64,000 nt of DNA from Heterostelium album PN500 (lineage: Eukaryota; Evosea; Eumycetozoa; Acytosteliales; Acytosteliaceae), in NCBI RefSeq assembly GCF_000004825.1, contig NW_008805090.1, positions 772,227-836,226 of the forward strand, in the 5' to 3' direction. Under the pieces are notes generated by a model. The model saw only the letters and a list, made by a program, of their open reading frames with translations. It made no database searches and had not been told where the DNA came from. Below, piece by piece: positions 11,615 through 24,695 of the stretch. The position numbers were made by a program, and so were the translations under genes. Every line of letters begins with the position of its first letter. Within the stretch, counting starts at the first letter, position 1.

Positions 11615-13201
11615 ATGAATCAACAACAATTACAACAACAACAACATCAGATGCAACAACAACAGCAACAACAACAGCAGCAACAACAGCAACAACAGCA
11701 TCAAATGCAACAACAACAACAGAGAATGCACCAACAGAATATGCGTGGAAATATGGTGGGTGGACAAGTGCATTCCTCCTATATGAACAATCAACAATCA
11801 CATTCTCGTCTAAAGAGATACGAGCTAATACGACCTGATCGAAAAGATCTAGGTCCTGGTTTAGGTCCACCCGATTTCTATCCACTCGATTCAACAGCCA
11901 AAGAAGAGACTTTAAAAGCAGATTATATAATTGGTGGATTTCAAGAGAATTTCGTTATGGTATGTTAATTGTTATTGTTATTATTGCGCTTGTTGTTATT
12001 ATTATTATTATTATTTTAAGTACTTATTATTCTTTGTTATTGTTCAACAACAAAAAGGATGATTCGAAATCATCTTCAGATGAATTTAAAGGTGTAGATA
12101 TTTCAAAGTTGAAAGACAAGTTACTGCAGGCAGTGTACGAAGTGGAGTGGAAAAAAGATGCGTGTCCACCACGGACTGGACCACCGCCACCGAAAGAGCG
12201 ACAAGGCACAAAACGTGCAGTTCCCGAGCAGAATGCATGGATGCAAAGCGCAAGAGATTCTTGGGTTGCAAGACTCGCCGGTAACGAACCACTCTGCAAA
12301 CTTGCACAATCCGTTCCACACGGACACAAAGGTGATTCACTCATAAAGATGCTACTGGAGAATCAGATTCCATTGATTCGTGCCACTTGGTATACAAAGA
12401 TTGTCTATGGTAATATGGTATGTAGTAAACAGTTTGTTAGTTAGTTATTGTTGTTGATGATGATAGAAGTAGTTGTTGTTAACAAGTTGTTTGTTTGTTG
12501 TTTGTTGTTTTTAGCCAAGGAATAAGACACCGGTATGTCCGTCTACCGATTGGACAAAGGTGATGATGCAATGGCTGTTTGCGCTGATTAGGAATTTGGA
12601 TGGCGATTTGAGGAAACCGAATACCTACAGTTCGCTACTCTATATTGAGCGACTGATAAAGTGGAATTTCTACGAGGGACTGCTCAATAAGGATACGCTG
12701 TTGACGATGCTGATCGACCAGATGAACGAGTTGCCGCGTCCCGAGGAAACGGTGATAGTCGCCAGCATGATCCTGTACTACGCCGACACGATGATCCACT
12801 CGTCTTCACTCTCACTGCGTTTCCTCTTCAAATGTCATGATAAACTAACAAAGTTGAATAACTTGATGAATAAGGTTACAACACCACAACAATCACAACA
12901 ATCAATAACAAGTACAACAACAACATCACCAACAAATAACAACTCTTTTATAAAGGAACAAAAGTTATTCTCTATATTATGTACAGTTGCTAAACAGGTT
13001 GCTATTTCACTGCCCGATGTATTCATGTCGTTCAAGAACTACAGGGAGTTGGTCGGATTCATTTGGCCAGCGGTGACGACACTCGACCGCTTGGAACAGC
13101 TCGAATCGAATCAATCTTCACAATTCACATTGAAACTGGCTGTCACACCAGAACACAAATTCTTAAAACGTTATTTTTTAGAAACGGATCTAACAGAAAC
13201 A

Positions 13202-13264
<63 letters not shown>

Positions 13265-16200
13265 CAATTACAAACAACAACATCAACAACAACAACAGTT
13301 CCAACAATATGTAAAAAAGTTTTAGAGATATCAGATATAATCGATGCATTCGATCGTTTCATTTCAAATAACGATATAAGATTGTTATATAATGATATAT
13401 TTGGTACTCAATTATCATTGGTAAGCGAAAAAGAAAAAGAAAAGAAAAAGAAATAGATATTAATGTTAAGAAATTGTTATTATAAATTTAGGAGGACGAT
13501 AAACCAAAAATATTGCTAATATGTGAATGGGCTATTACCAGTTGTAGAAACATTCCATTCATTCATAACATTGCAACCTCTCTTTTGAAACACTATGAAT
13601 CAAATATTCAAACTAAATATACTGTAAATGTATGTTATATATTCATTCTTTCATTCATTCTTATTGACAATCTATTAATATCTTCTGGACTTATTCAATA
13701 ACACCAACAACGAAATAGAAGCAACCTCTACAGAATATACTTGTAAATTTTTTGGAAAACACTAGACCTAATCGACAGGAATTGAGAAACATTTGCTATT
13801 TCTATTCAGAGCTGACGAGAACCAATGTATTCTCACAGAATTCCTATGCGAGATTCCTCATCTCAAGAGGTATACTTGAGAAGTTTAATAATAATAATAA
13901 TAATAATAAAAGTATAGATAATAATAATGATAACAATAATAATAATAATAATAATAATAGTCAAAATCATAAATATTATTTAATGGAATTCCCAATATTT
14001 AATAGTAATGATATACCGACGGCACCGATACAGCAACAGAGAAATCAGAGAAGAACTATACTCTTCCAATCGTCGAGTTCAAAGCTATCGGAACAGATGG
14101 AATCTGTGCGTTCGATCATCAAGCAGTTCCTCGACGACAAGATCGATACACAGACGGTTCTCTCTCATTTCCAAGCACTCTCATTCTACTATCAGACTTC
14201 ACTCATCGAATGGTTATCATTATGTATAAGAATTAAATTCCCACAAACATTAGAGTAAGTTAATATATATTTTATATTTTATATTTTATATTTTATATTT
14301 TATATTTTATATTTTATATTTTATATTTTATATTTTATATTTTATATTGTACATTGTATATTGTATATTATAAAGTTAAAACTAAACTAAATCTAATCTA
14401 AACTAATTCTTTTATATATAGTAAAATTAAATCAACATCAAATATAACATCGATCAATCAAGCACTGAAAGGATTTCACAAGTTTGAATTCCCAATGACA
14501 GAACCTTATATTTCAAAGTGTTTTCTGTTGATGGAATCGATACAGAGTTACAGTAGTATCATTCAATGTTTGTTGGTGTTCTGGCACAACTTTGACAGTT
14601 TACCTGCACTCCACAGACTAATAATAACTACAACACAACGATTGGAGTTACCATTCATCTATACCGATTGTATTAATGAACTTTTAAATATTTTAATCGT
14701 TGGAAATAGCAATAATAACAATAGTAATGGTAATGGTAATGGTAGTAATAATGATAGTAATAATGATAGTATGAATGTAGATAGTAGTGAAACGATTAAT
14801 CAACAACAACAACAACAACATTCACAATCACTTAAACAAGTGTATCTTGTTCATCTTTTAAATAATTATAAATCGATTAAATCGATTGATCAATGGATGA
14901 AGATAAATGGTATAGCTGTTGGTAGCAACAACAACAACAACAACAGCAATGCTAATGGCAATAATCAATCTAAACAACCTACTATAAATCTTATTAAAAG
15001 TGAATTGGTATGTATTAGCTATTAATCTATGATAATCATATATGAATATTTTTACTAATAATATTGATAATGATATTAACTACTTACTACTTAGAATTTC
15101 GATGATTCAATGAATGATAAGACAGAGTTGAGAAATCAATGTATTAGCATAGTCGGTCAGTTACAACAATCCGTTACGGAAAGTGGTCAACTCGATCATT
15201 CTGTCATCTTGCAATTGGTAGAACAGTTTAAGCCTGACCCAATATTCACTCACCAAGAGATTATAACTGTAATGATTCAATCTATCTTTAAATTGAATGA
15301 ACAAATGTAAGTAAAGTGTAAAAAAAGATATAATAGTAATAATAGTAATAATAGTAATAATGGTTATAATATATAATATACTTACTTTTTTTAACTATAT
15401 ATAGTCAACCAGATCAATTTTTATGTCATAGAGCATTGGCTATATTCCTATCGCAACTATCGATTGAATATCATACATCGATGAATCACTTTGAACTACT
15501 GAGTAAGTTGTTCAAAGAGTATCTCGGTCAGTCTGTACATGCAGCCAAGTCACTGATTCAGTTGACTGCTTTGTTCGAGTCGGTATCGTCGTTCCTCATT
15601 GCACTGGTGCTCTCTCACTATGTCGATGCACACTATCTTCTTGCCAACTCACTGCTACCGATAATCTATGAGTTCTTGCCACCTGAACTTCTCTCTAGTC
15701 TGCCGGCATCTTCAACAACATCATCGTCGACACCTCAACAACAACAACAATCTCAAGATTTATCAACATTTAAACTTCATAATCTTTGGTTCTTTATCAA
15801 ATTGATAATGGTATTACTGTTCAATCCGAGCAGTGCATCCAAGCAGATCGAAGAGTACAAACAGGAGTTGCACTCCACTTGCTGCATGGAAAAGACCAGA
15901 TCGCTAGGTTTGCTCTTCCCACTCTTTTGTAAACTCTACGATTACTTTGACAAGTTGGTGAATAGCGGTGGATCGACTTCATCGACCGACGAGTATCTGC
16001 CGATCTTCAATGATGTCAAATCGATCTTGACCGATCCCGACTACAAATATGTATTCCTTACCGACTCACAGAAGCACATTGAATCGATGAAGTCAATGAA
16101 TCTAGATCCGGTCACCAGTAGATATCTATTTAATTTGGTAATGGGTAACTTTAAAGACAGCTCAACAGCAACTCCTGTGACGTCACAGTTGAACTCACAG

Positions 16201-17970
16201 CTGTCGACAGACTTGATGATTCAAACACCCTACGAAAAGTTAAAGTGTGAGAATGTTATCAATTACTCCTATCAGGTGATCAACAATTCTCTGTCGAATT
16301 CATTCAATTGCTATTGGTATATGCATGTTTCCTATATGGAGTTGCGCCTGCTACTCGATGAATGGCAATCGCTGCCACCACTCACTTCCACACCTCCACT
16401 TCGTTCGCCTGTACAGTCACCTATCCTAACGAATGTGCAAGCATCAACCTCAAACACCCCCCAACAACAACAACAACAACAATCACAACAACAACAACAA
16501 CAACAACAATCATCTAATACACCTGAATCTATTTTAACACAATTCATACTTTGTCACTTTGAACAAAACAAAGGCTGGGAAAAGATATTCCTCTATGAGA
16601 AACTATTCCTCTGTCTGCCTCAAACCGTTAGAAACGAGTTGATCAAACTGACAACCATCATTATGGAATCGCAATTCGAAGAATCTTCATTCCTGGCACC
16701 GGAAACCAAGCTCTATCTCTTCTCTCATATCCTCTCGAATCTACCGGTGCGAAAGCGTCCGAATATCGACCAGCGCGAGAAGATGAACAGCAAGAAGGAC
16801 GAACTGCTCCTCCAGGAATCATTCACCGAGCTCATTATCAATATTCTTTCATCGTACGAACCATCGAGTGTCTTCCTTCAGACATTCGTACTTTCACTGT
16901 TGAAGCAGCTCAACCAGTTCCTGAACAACACAAAGATCTACGATTCCGTCAACTTGCCTTCCAACTCGATGGACTCGATCTTGAACTCGCTGTCGATGCG
17001 CGTCTCCTTCCTGGTGCCACTCATCAACACCATGAAGTTGTCAAAGGTCGATTGTCGACTCGAGGACATCTCCATAACCCTACTCAATCTTCTATCACGT
17101 TCCATTGTGCAGTCGGACGAGGACTACGACTTTTTTGGAGCGATCCTCACCATTATGGATCTGCTACTCTCGGACAAGTACGACCAGCAGGCGATGCAAC
17201 AGCAATACTCTGACTACAAGATGCAGACACAACAACAACCCGATCCACGAACAGTCATCAAGCGAAAGCTACACGAGCACTTCCAGCAAATCAAGCATCT
17301 CTTCTCTCCTAGTTTTCTCGCGCGCATCGAACGTCAGATATCGTTCCTCGCGCCAACCGTCACACCGATCACCCCCTACCAAATCGTTCTCCCGCCACAG
17401 ACACTGCAGAATCAGACGCAACACCAACAGGGAAGTGCACTCATTGTCAAACCACACGAGATAAAGCCAACCGTCAACCAAATGGATCCTTGGTCGTTGT
17501 TGGAAGACTTTTCAGACACTCCGATGTCGCCCTCTACGTTTGGCGGTGTTCGAATGGAGCGAAAGGATCTTACCTACATAAAGTCGTCGTTTCCTATCAA
17601 ACAGTCGACAGCGACCAACATGATCCTATCGGAACCGACCTCGCCAATGGAGATTGGAAACTCGAATCAACCGACTCCATCACCTCAGAACTTTCATAAA
17701 TCATCGACGACGCCCTCCAACGGAAACACACCGATGATGGCAAACCAAAAATCCAACTTGAAACGACCGTTCAACGCAACCACCACCACTGGTCAACCAC
17801 CAAGCACTGTCACACCACCTCCCATAAACATGGCCACCAACAATCCAAACCTGCCCACAAACAACAGCAACAACGCCAACAACCCGGGTTTGCCAACCAA
17901 CAATCCAAATAACTATCAAAATTCATTCCCAATTTCATCACAAGCTACAAAGAAAACAAGAGCAACTTGA
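11615..17970 (+). CDS. med12: Mediator complex subunit 12
   Basis: Eight exons: 11615-11959, 12058-12417, 12515-13420, 13492-13629, about 13734-14254, 14422-15007, 15095-15306 and 15405-17970, giving about 1877 residues. After a poly-Gln start, RLKRYELIRPDRKDLG and LGPPDFYPLD (65-92) are the signature of the Med12 N terminus, which activates Cyclin C-CDK8. Exon 2 has KLAQSVPHGHKGDSLIKMLL and QIPLIRATWYTKIVYGN, the next conserved block; LTRTNVFSQNSYARFLISRG in exon 5 is also typical. Poly-Asn (13199-13264) and poly-Gln insertions are dictyostelid-style additions. Length is close to other Med12 proteins (about 2000). The acceptor of exon 5 is uncertain among sites at 13718, 13721 and 13733, all in frame. 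I recall the D. discoideum orthologue being named amiB. Confidence 0.95.
14262..14346 (+). repeat. ATATTTT heptamer tandem repeat in a MED12 intron
   Basis: About 11 copies of ATATTTT in a row just after the donor of the intron 14255-14421. No sign of function beyond intron filler. Confidence 0.9.
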
Positions 17971-18737
17971 TAGTAACTTGAACACGTTAGTATATCTCTC
18001 CCCTCTCACACTCTCTTTTTACAATAAAATAAACAAACAAAAAAACAATTTCAAAAAAAACAACAATATCAAAAAAAAAATAATAATAATATAATATAAA
18101 ATCATTATAATAATTTTAGAGATTTTATCAATTTAAAATTGTGGGGAATTGATTTTTGCTTACTTTCTTTTTAGAGAAAAATCATTCATTTCATTTGAAT
18201 GCTGCAATCAATTACCGCGGATATTAATTTATAACGGTATTATGGAATAATGGGTAATTAAAATAATCTAATTTTTGATTAAAAATTTAACAATTGTTGT
18301 CTTTTTGATGGTGTTAAAAATCACACCCGACAAGTTTATTCAAAAAAAAAAATAATGACTTTAAAAGTATGAGGTGTGTGTTAAAAAAAGATGTGTTTAT
18401 TTTTGATTATTGTTTTTTTTTGTTTTTTTTTTCTACTTTTTTCTGATTGTTGGGCTTCTTTCTGATTTTGCACCACATTTTTTAATTTTAATATACACAG
18501 ATATATTATAAAATATTTGTATACAAATATAATCACAACATTTAGAGAGACGGATTTGCTTCTTCAGCAACAATACAACATACAACATCATTCAATATTA
18601 TTGAATTGAAATCAACTCACCTACTTTAATTTCACCAATTGTATTAGATAGATTTATTATTCAGATATATAATAAATAATTAAAATATAGATTATGATTA
18701 AAAGAGATTATAGATTTAACTTGGCTTTTATCTAATC
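17971..18737. other. Intergenic between two same-strand genes
   Basis: MED12 3' flank with poly-A tracts (18030-18100) and the promoter side of the next gene. Nothing else recognised. Confidence 0.6.
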
Positions 18738-20579
18738 ATGTCTACAGATCAATTTATAAGTAAAACAATTGATACTAATCAAAGGTTTCAAAAACAAACT
18801 AGTACAAAAACACAATATCAAGATGCAATAACTAAAAGTAAGATTTGATTTGATGAATGTTTGTTTTTACAAATATTTCCAAATTTAGTAATATTGTATT
18901 AACTGAAAAAAAAACCTTACATTACATTTTTCATGTTAAGTTATAAAAATATGTTTGGAAAAGAATAGTTTATCAAAAGTAGAGAATTTAAAATCGACTT
19001 TGCCAGAGGTGGAATCGGTGGTGGTCAATGATTCACCGGTTTTCGGATATGTTATGTATATACTGTCGGATTGTTGCCGTGAGATGAAGTTGTTTGACGA
19101 CGCCAATCTCTATGGGAACCAATCGCTGCGGATCAGAATCTCACTGTATGGCGACAAGAGCAATGAAGTCTGTATATGTATAGATTTGTTGGTACAGATT
19201 TCAATGGATTCTTCGCGATTCTCCGATGCCGTAGCACTCTTCCTCAAGTCGTTCAAGTGTAAGGCACACTCACAGTATACCACCTACTCACAGCTGACAG
19301 TCGATTCCATTCGTGTTTCAAACGCATTGCTCTTACAGTCGTCTTCAGAGAGTGCCGCCACTGCTTTCAACCTGTTGGGGCAGTCGGCCGACATCCTCTT
19401 TGATCTGCTGACGGATGAGTCATCGCCACCCAACCAAGATAAAGACACACAGCAAGATCTCAGACACTCTGTAATATCGATACTCCAAGAGAAGGCGAGT
19501 CAACACGAAAAACAAATGCCACCCGACCTCTCGAAATCCGCCAACTGTTTTAAACTAATTTTGAAAATACCTCAACTTTCAAATAAGTATGTATGGAAAT
19601 AGCATAATGAAAGAATAACTGGAATTTACTTACTTATTGAATTATGAAAATTTATATAAATTTAGGGATGAACAATACTCTTATGAATCAATTATCGGTT
19701 GTTTTTCAAAACAATGGTTGTTTGAAGATGTAAAGAATTATATTTCACAATATATTGCAATGGGACAACGATGTTTTAAACCAATATCGGTGGAGATGGC
19801 GAATATTCTCTATTTCTGTGGTGTTATTATGGAGGAGCAATCGGATCGTCCCTCTCCAACTAGATTGTGTGATCTGGTGGATGCACTACGCTACTATTTA
19901 TGTACATTAAAGATTTCCCGTGAGACTGGTGGTGTGTCGCTCAACGAAGAGTCACCGGCATTCGCACAGAAAAAGATGCGTGACAAAATCGAAACGATCA
20001 TCTATAACAATCGACCGCTAAAGATTGAGGATGTTGTGCTGATGGTCGATCGAATGCTACAGATAATATCGATCGATTTTCTCTTGAATATTCAAAAATC
20101 ACAGAATTGGCTGATGCGATACATCTATCCCGATTTCATTGCTGAGGATGCACTCCGCGAGAAAGAAGATACTCTGCCTGCCAAGAGTGGATCACTCTCC
20201 AAGCTGAATGGTTTGATGAAAACCTGGAAGAACCGATGGTTCATTTTGGAGCGAGATGTTTTATCTTATTATAAGAATCAAGGAGTAAGTAGTTTAGTTA
20301 ACAATTTGTTGTTTAACTTTTTCGATATTAAACATTTATTTATTACTCTCACAGGATCCAAAATCAAAAGGTGAAATTAATATATTGGAAATCAAGTCTA
20401 TTGATATTGTAACAAAAGAAAAGAAATTGAAGCCCTATTGCTTCCAAATTAATCATCCAAAACATACACTTGTTTTGGCTACAGATACAGAGGAATCAAT
20501 CAAAGAGTGGGTTTCATTGTTGAACAAGGCAATCCAATACTGGCAAGAGTGGAATTCTAATTTAACTTTGACACTGTAG
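18738..20579 (+). CDS. PH-domain protein with helical repeat N-terminal part
   Basis: Exons 18738-18837, 18941-19586, 19666-20284 and 20355-20579 join in frame to 529 residues. The C terminus (about 418-522) is a pleckstrin-homology domain split by the last intron: KSGSLSKLNGLMKTWKNRWF, ILERDVLSYYKNQ, then KGEINILEIKSID and a closing helix TEESIKEWVSLLNKAIQYW with the invariant Trp. Such domains bind phosphoinositides or act as protein adaptors. The front part has helix pairs such as YVMYILSDCCREMKLFDDAN and FSDAVALFLKSFK that look like TPR repeats, and a region around NWLMRYIYPDFIAE. No enzyme domain is seen. A membrane-linked adaptor is likely; the exact role is unknown. Exon 1 encodes only 33 residues and was found by extending upstream of the ORF. 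Confidence 0.85.
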
Positions 20580-21357
20580 ATTATTAAAAAGAAAATTAAA
20601 TTGTTATTTTTGTATATAGACACAACATCATGTATATATTTTATAGTTTTAGGTATTGATATTTATTTTCTAAGCCAACTAAAAGTTTATAAATAACAAT
20701 TTGAAGTTTGTATTTGATTTTGTTGGTAAAAAGTAATCAGGCATGGCAACAGGAAAAGCACATTCTTTCCACTTTATTACAACAAATAGAAAAAACAAAA
20801 ACAAAAAGAACTTGAATCAGATTATTAAAAAAAATTTGACTATCGATTAATATCTTCAGAATATTATTGTATGGTGTGGTTGGACAGTTGTGGGTTTTGG
20901 AATCAAGGATTCAAAACTTTTTTTTTTGAAGTGCAATACAAGGTGGAAGTTGAGCTATTCAACAACACTACAATTGTACAGCGGTTTTATTGCAACTAGA
21001 AATTAATTAAAATGAACGTCGACTAAAGACCAGGGGGGGAAATGATATCTGTTCTACTCCTTAGGTTGGGACCACCTGGATACCACTACTGATGGAAGGC
21101 TAAGGGAGTCACAACGGTCTTTTAGACGGATGAATGGAAATTTTCCTATGATTAGATCCTCCATTTGTAATCCACAAATAAGAAGCAGAGAATGATTGCA
21201 AAAAATCTTATTTTATAAAAAATAACTTCATTTTGAAGGATTTAAATATAGTAATGAACGGAGGTATATACCACTGACGTATATATGATTATTGGCATAA
21301 GGATTTTCCTGATACCTTATGCCATACCGCACCATCGTCAAACACATCATCAAAAAT
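20580..21357. other. Intergenic, upstream of tRNA-Ser
   Basis: A/T-rich flank with one GC-richer patch at about 21020-21180 that has a run of seven G. The patch does not fold into a known RNA by eye and gives no clear protein; it may be a transposon remnant. Confidence 0.4.
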
Positions 21358-21438
21358 GACAGCTTAGCCAAGTGGTTACGGCGACAGACTTGAAATCTGT
21401 TCCCTTCGGGGGCGCAGGTTCGAACCCTGCAGTTGTCG
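21358..21438 (+). tRNA. tRNA-Ser (anticodon UGA)
   Basis: Acceptor stem GACAGCT pairs with AGTTGTC (one G-U pair), anticodon stem CAGA/TCTG encloses the loop CTTGAAA with anticodon TGA, a long class II variable arm (TTCCCTTCGGGGGC) is present, and the T arm is GCAGG-TTCGAAC-CCTGC. Discriminator base is G, as for serine tRNAs. No intron. Confidence 0.95.
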
Positions 21439-21458
21439 AAACATTTAAAAACCATCTT

Positions 21459-21689
21459 ACCGCCTGCGGTAAAGGTTATGTAAGAATGTCATCTGTGTGA
21501 TGCTTGTGGAGCAAGGTAATTGCATTCTTCCCAGAGTTTAACTTTATTGGCCATCTCAGCCGCCTGTGGCTGAACTGCTCCAACAATAAATAAATAAAAC
21601 ACGAACTGTAGGGTAATATCAAGCTCTACACCTTGACTATCAATAATGGTAGTACAAGGATATTTTTAAAAAAAAAAAAAAAAAAAAAA
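21459..21689 (+). mobile_element. LINE relic (TRE-like), 3' end with poly-A, downstream of tRNA-Ser
   Basis: Beginning about 20 bases after the tRNA and on the same strand. It contains 25 bases (21489-21513) identical to the LINE relic at 45522-45546, which can be read as HLCDACGA, a zinc-knuckle-like C-x2-C. Its last 85 bases, starting CACGAACTGTAGGG, are a diverged copy of the 3' end seen twice near 45 kb and run straight into about 20 A. This is the form of a 5'-truncated non-LTR retrotransposon. D. discoideum TRE3 elements are known to insert downstream of tRNA genes; belonging to that family is inference. Confidence 0.7.
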
Positions 21690-22345
21690 GTAACTTTATC
21701 GGTACTTGCATCTAAGATTGTTTCGAAGCTATAGAAAAAAGAGTTCGATGAAGATGGTATCGAGAGAATGTTCGGTACCATGTCCTCAATCATATCTATC
21801 TTAGATATTCAATAACTGGTGGAGATGATGATTCCTATAGCTTGGAATTGGAAATCGCTAACTATCGTCCAAGAGTGGTATCCTCTAGATACCTACCATA
21901 CCCACCGCCAATGCCCATGCTCAAGGAAATCATTAATACAGAATACTTTGACTACCAGAGTAACTACAACTATCTACATGTACTATGCAACATAATCGAG
22001 AGTACTCCAAACAATGGCACTACACAAGGGTTACAACAACTTCAGTCTATCTCTTTAAAGATCCAAATGAGTTTCTCAACTATGGTAATTTCAATTTCCT
22101 CAGACAACTTTTTAGAATCCACTCGAAAACATTGAAATCTACAATATTGAATATGGATTTTAAATTCATATGTCTATGAAGCAATCTATGAAATTATAAG
22201 CGATACACTTCCACTGTTTAAAGAGAATCATATCGATTTCATTCTTGAAGTATTAGATTTATTGGATTTTGAGGAATTTAGTAGTAAAAAAGGTCATAAT
22301 GATGAAGTACATCAATTTATCTTAAAAAGCTCAAAGTCTATTTAA
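21690..22345 (+). pseudogene. Decayed protein-coding gene, unidentified
   Basis: Three successive stretches of codon-like sequence lie in different frames: one with RVVSSRYLPYPPPMPMLKEI (21842-22010), one with VYLFKDPNEFLNYGNFNFLR (about 22040-22175), and one with AIYEIISDTLPLFKENHIDF continuing to a TAA near 22345. No good splice sites join them and upstream stops interrupt the frame. It reads like one gene broken by frameshifts. Product unknown. Confidence 0.45.
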
Positions 22346-22506
22346 TAAGAAGCAGACTGACTGTGTACGAATATAATTATACAAAAAAATAAAAGGTTAT
22401 TTATTTCTTATTAAAGAATATTCTTTGTCGTTCGTTAAATCTATATATAAATATCTTTACTTCTATCTAATCGTTTAGATAGATTTAAATTTAGTAGTTA
22501 AATTAA

Positions 22507-24652
22507 TTAATTTTGGAATGATGTAGCTTTCATCGATACACTTGATTTTCTTGATAGTCTTGTCTTCATCTTTGTCATATATACATGCATTGTGGTGTTT
22601 CTCTTGTAGATAACAATTGCTACGGCGATTAGAATTGTCAATCCAACGATTGGTACAACAACTGCAACTGGAATCAACCAGTTCTTCTTATCATCTTCGT
22701 CGTATTCTTCACATTCATATTTAAACGATGGCTCTTTCTCGTTGTAGTTGGAACGAACTAACACTGAAAAATCTGGATCTATCGAGGTGTATTGTTCAAA
22801 GTACGGAACAACCATACCCACGAGAAGTGCTCCCGGTTGGTTGTTAAGAACACGGTTCGTCAGAGTAAACGGTCGACCATCTACAATTCCTTTGTTGGGA
22901 AACTGTCCGTACAATCCATAGTACATCAGCGGCATACTGAAACTGTTGCCATACATTACGGATTTGGTTAGCTGTTCCAACTCACACTCACCGGTCGAAT
23001 TGGCAGTGATATTGAATGTGATAAGCAAGTAGTTAAGCTTGGTAGAGAAAGGATAGTTGCTGACATCGATCGAATACTTGACGGTATTATTATGTAGTAC
23101 AAGTGATTCATTCATCCATTTCACATCGGTATAGTTGTTTGAGATCAACATTGACATTACAACGTTTGCTCCATTCGCAAGTGTTGATGTCATAGTGAAA
23201 TTGGTGGCGGTTCCAGATTTCTTCATTTGGCTGAACTCCTCCTGATGGATAATATCACCGGTAGCAGACATCTCAATCAAACTGAAAAACTTGATAAAGA
23301 ATGAAAATTGTTGGTCTTCGTAGGAGAGTTCGGTGGTGGTGTTGGATGTCGGTGTTCCGTTGATAGAGTAGACACACCATGGACGTGTCTCCTCGAATAC
23401 GATCACCGGTGAACCAGAGTAGTTGGAACTGGAGTAACAAGATGGTCCCTGGTGGAAACGGTCACAAACACACACGCCAAGCGGTGAGCAAGTTCCGAAT
23501 CCACTGCACATAGTCTTTCCAGGACAGAGTGGAGTGGTGCAATTGACACCGCCATAGCCAGTGGAGCACTCACACATTTGAGTCTGGAGGTTACAGGTTC
23601 CGTTGTGACAAGAATTGGCTGTGCACGGAACAAACAACACCTGGACATTATATTCGATTCCGTCGTAGTCGACGATGATTCTATCGTTTGGTTTAACAAT
23701 ACGATCCAACTCTGCTTGTATTTGTAAAGGCGATGAGAATAGATTGTATCCAAAGATCTCAAGAGTGTCGGTGCGTATTGTCATGAGTGATGTATTGAAG
23801 GTTGTTACATTGGTTACGATCGTAATCATTTTAGTACCTGCGTACATCGGTTGAACTTGGATTGGTGTAGGCGGTTGGTTTGGCGAGACTTGTAGAGGTT
23901 TGACAACTGTCAAACGTTGAAGATCTATCGAGTTGAAAGAACGCATGTTTCCACAGATATCGTAGGTACCTTCAATTGAAACCAATAGAGTGTTTGATAA
24001 ACCAAAGTTTAATGGTACATCAACAGAACATCTGAAGCTATATAGATTCGATTGACTGCTCATAAATGTTGATTGACAGATTACAGTGTTGATGCTCCAT
24101 GGATAACTATCTTGAACATAGACCATCGATTTAACTGTACTAGCTATTGGTAAAGCAGATCTTATAGTATAATCAACAATAACATTTCTATCGGAAGATG
24201 TTGTATTTCTAGTGAACAATACATTTGTCGATGTACTGAAATCAACCAATTCTAATAAACTAGATGGATCTATAATATATTTATAAGTAAAAGTTTTATC
24301 TTTAATTGAATATATACTACTTACTTTCAACTGTTGAATTGATAATAATATTATTTGGTTGGGTAGTTGGTGCTACTATCAAACAATTGTTACTGTTATC
24401 ACATACTCTTGATATAATGTAAGATAGTGTATGATTACCACAAGTTGTGATTGGTGTAGCGATTGTAAACTTTGCAATTCCATTGGTTTGTACTGTTTGA
24501 TTTCTAACAATATAGTCAACTGTCGAGTAATAAGTTATTGTCATATCTCTAACACCAGATAGATCATCAACTGCTGTAATAGTAAAATCTACCTTATTAT
24601 TTGTTGAATCTATTGAATAACTAACATCAGTAACAATAGGTGGATTAACATC

Positions 24653-24695
<43 letters not shown>

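Noticed and set aside
11364-11894. Minus-strand ORF rich in Val, Leu, Ile and Tyr
   Set aside because: Antisense of the poly-Gln start of MED12 and of A/T spacer.
20975-21230. GC-richer patch as a small structured RNA gene
   Set aside because: No known RNA motif or stable long stem could be found by eye.
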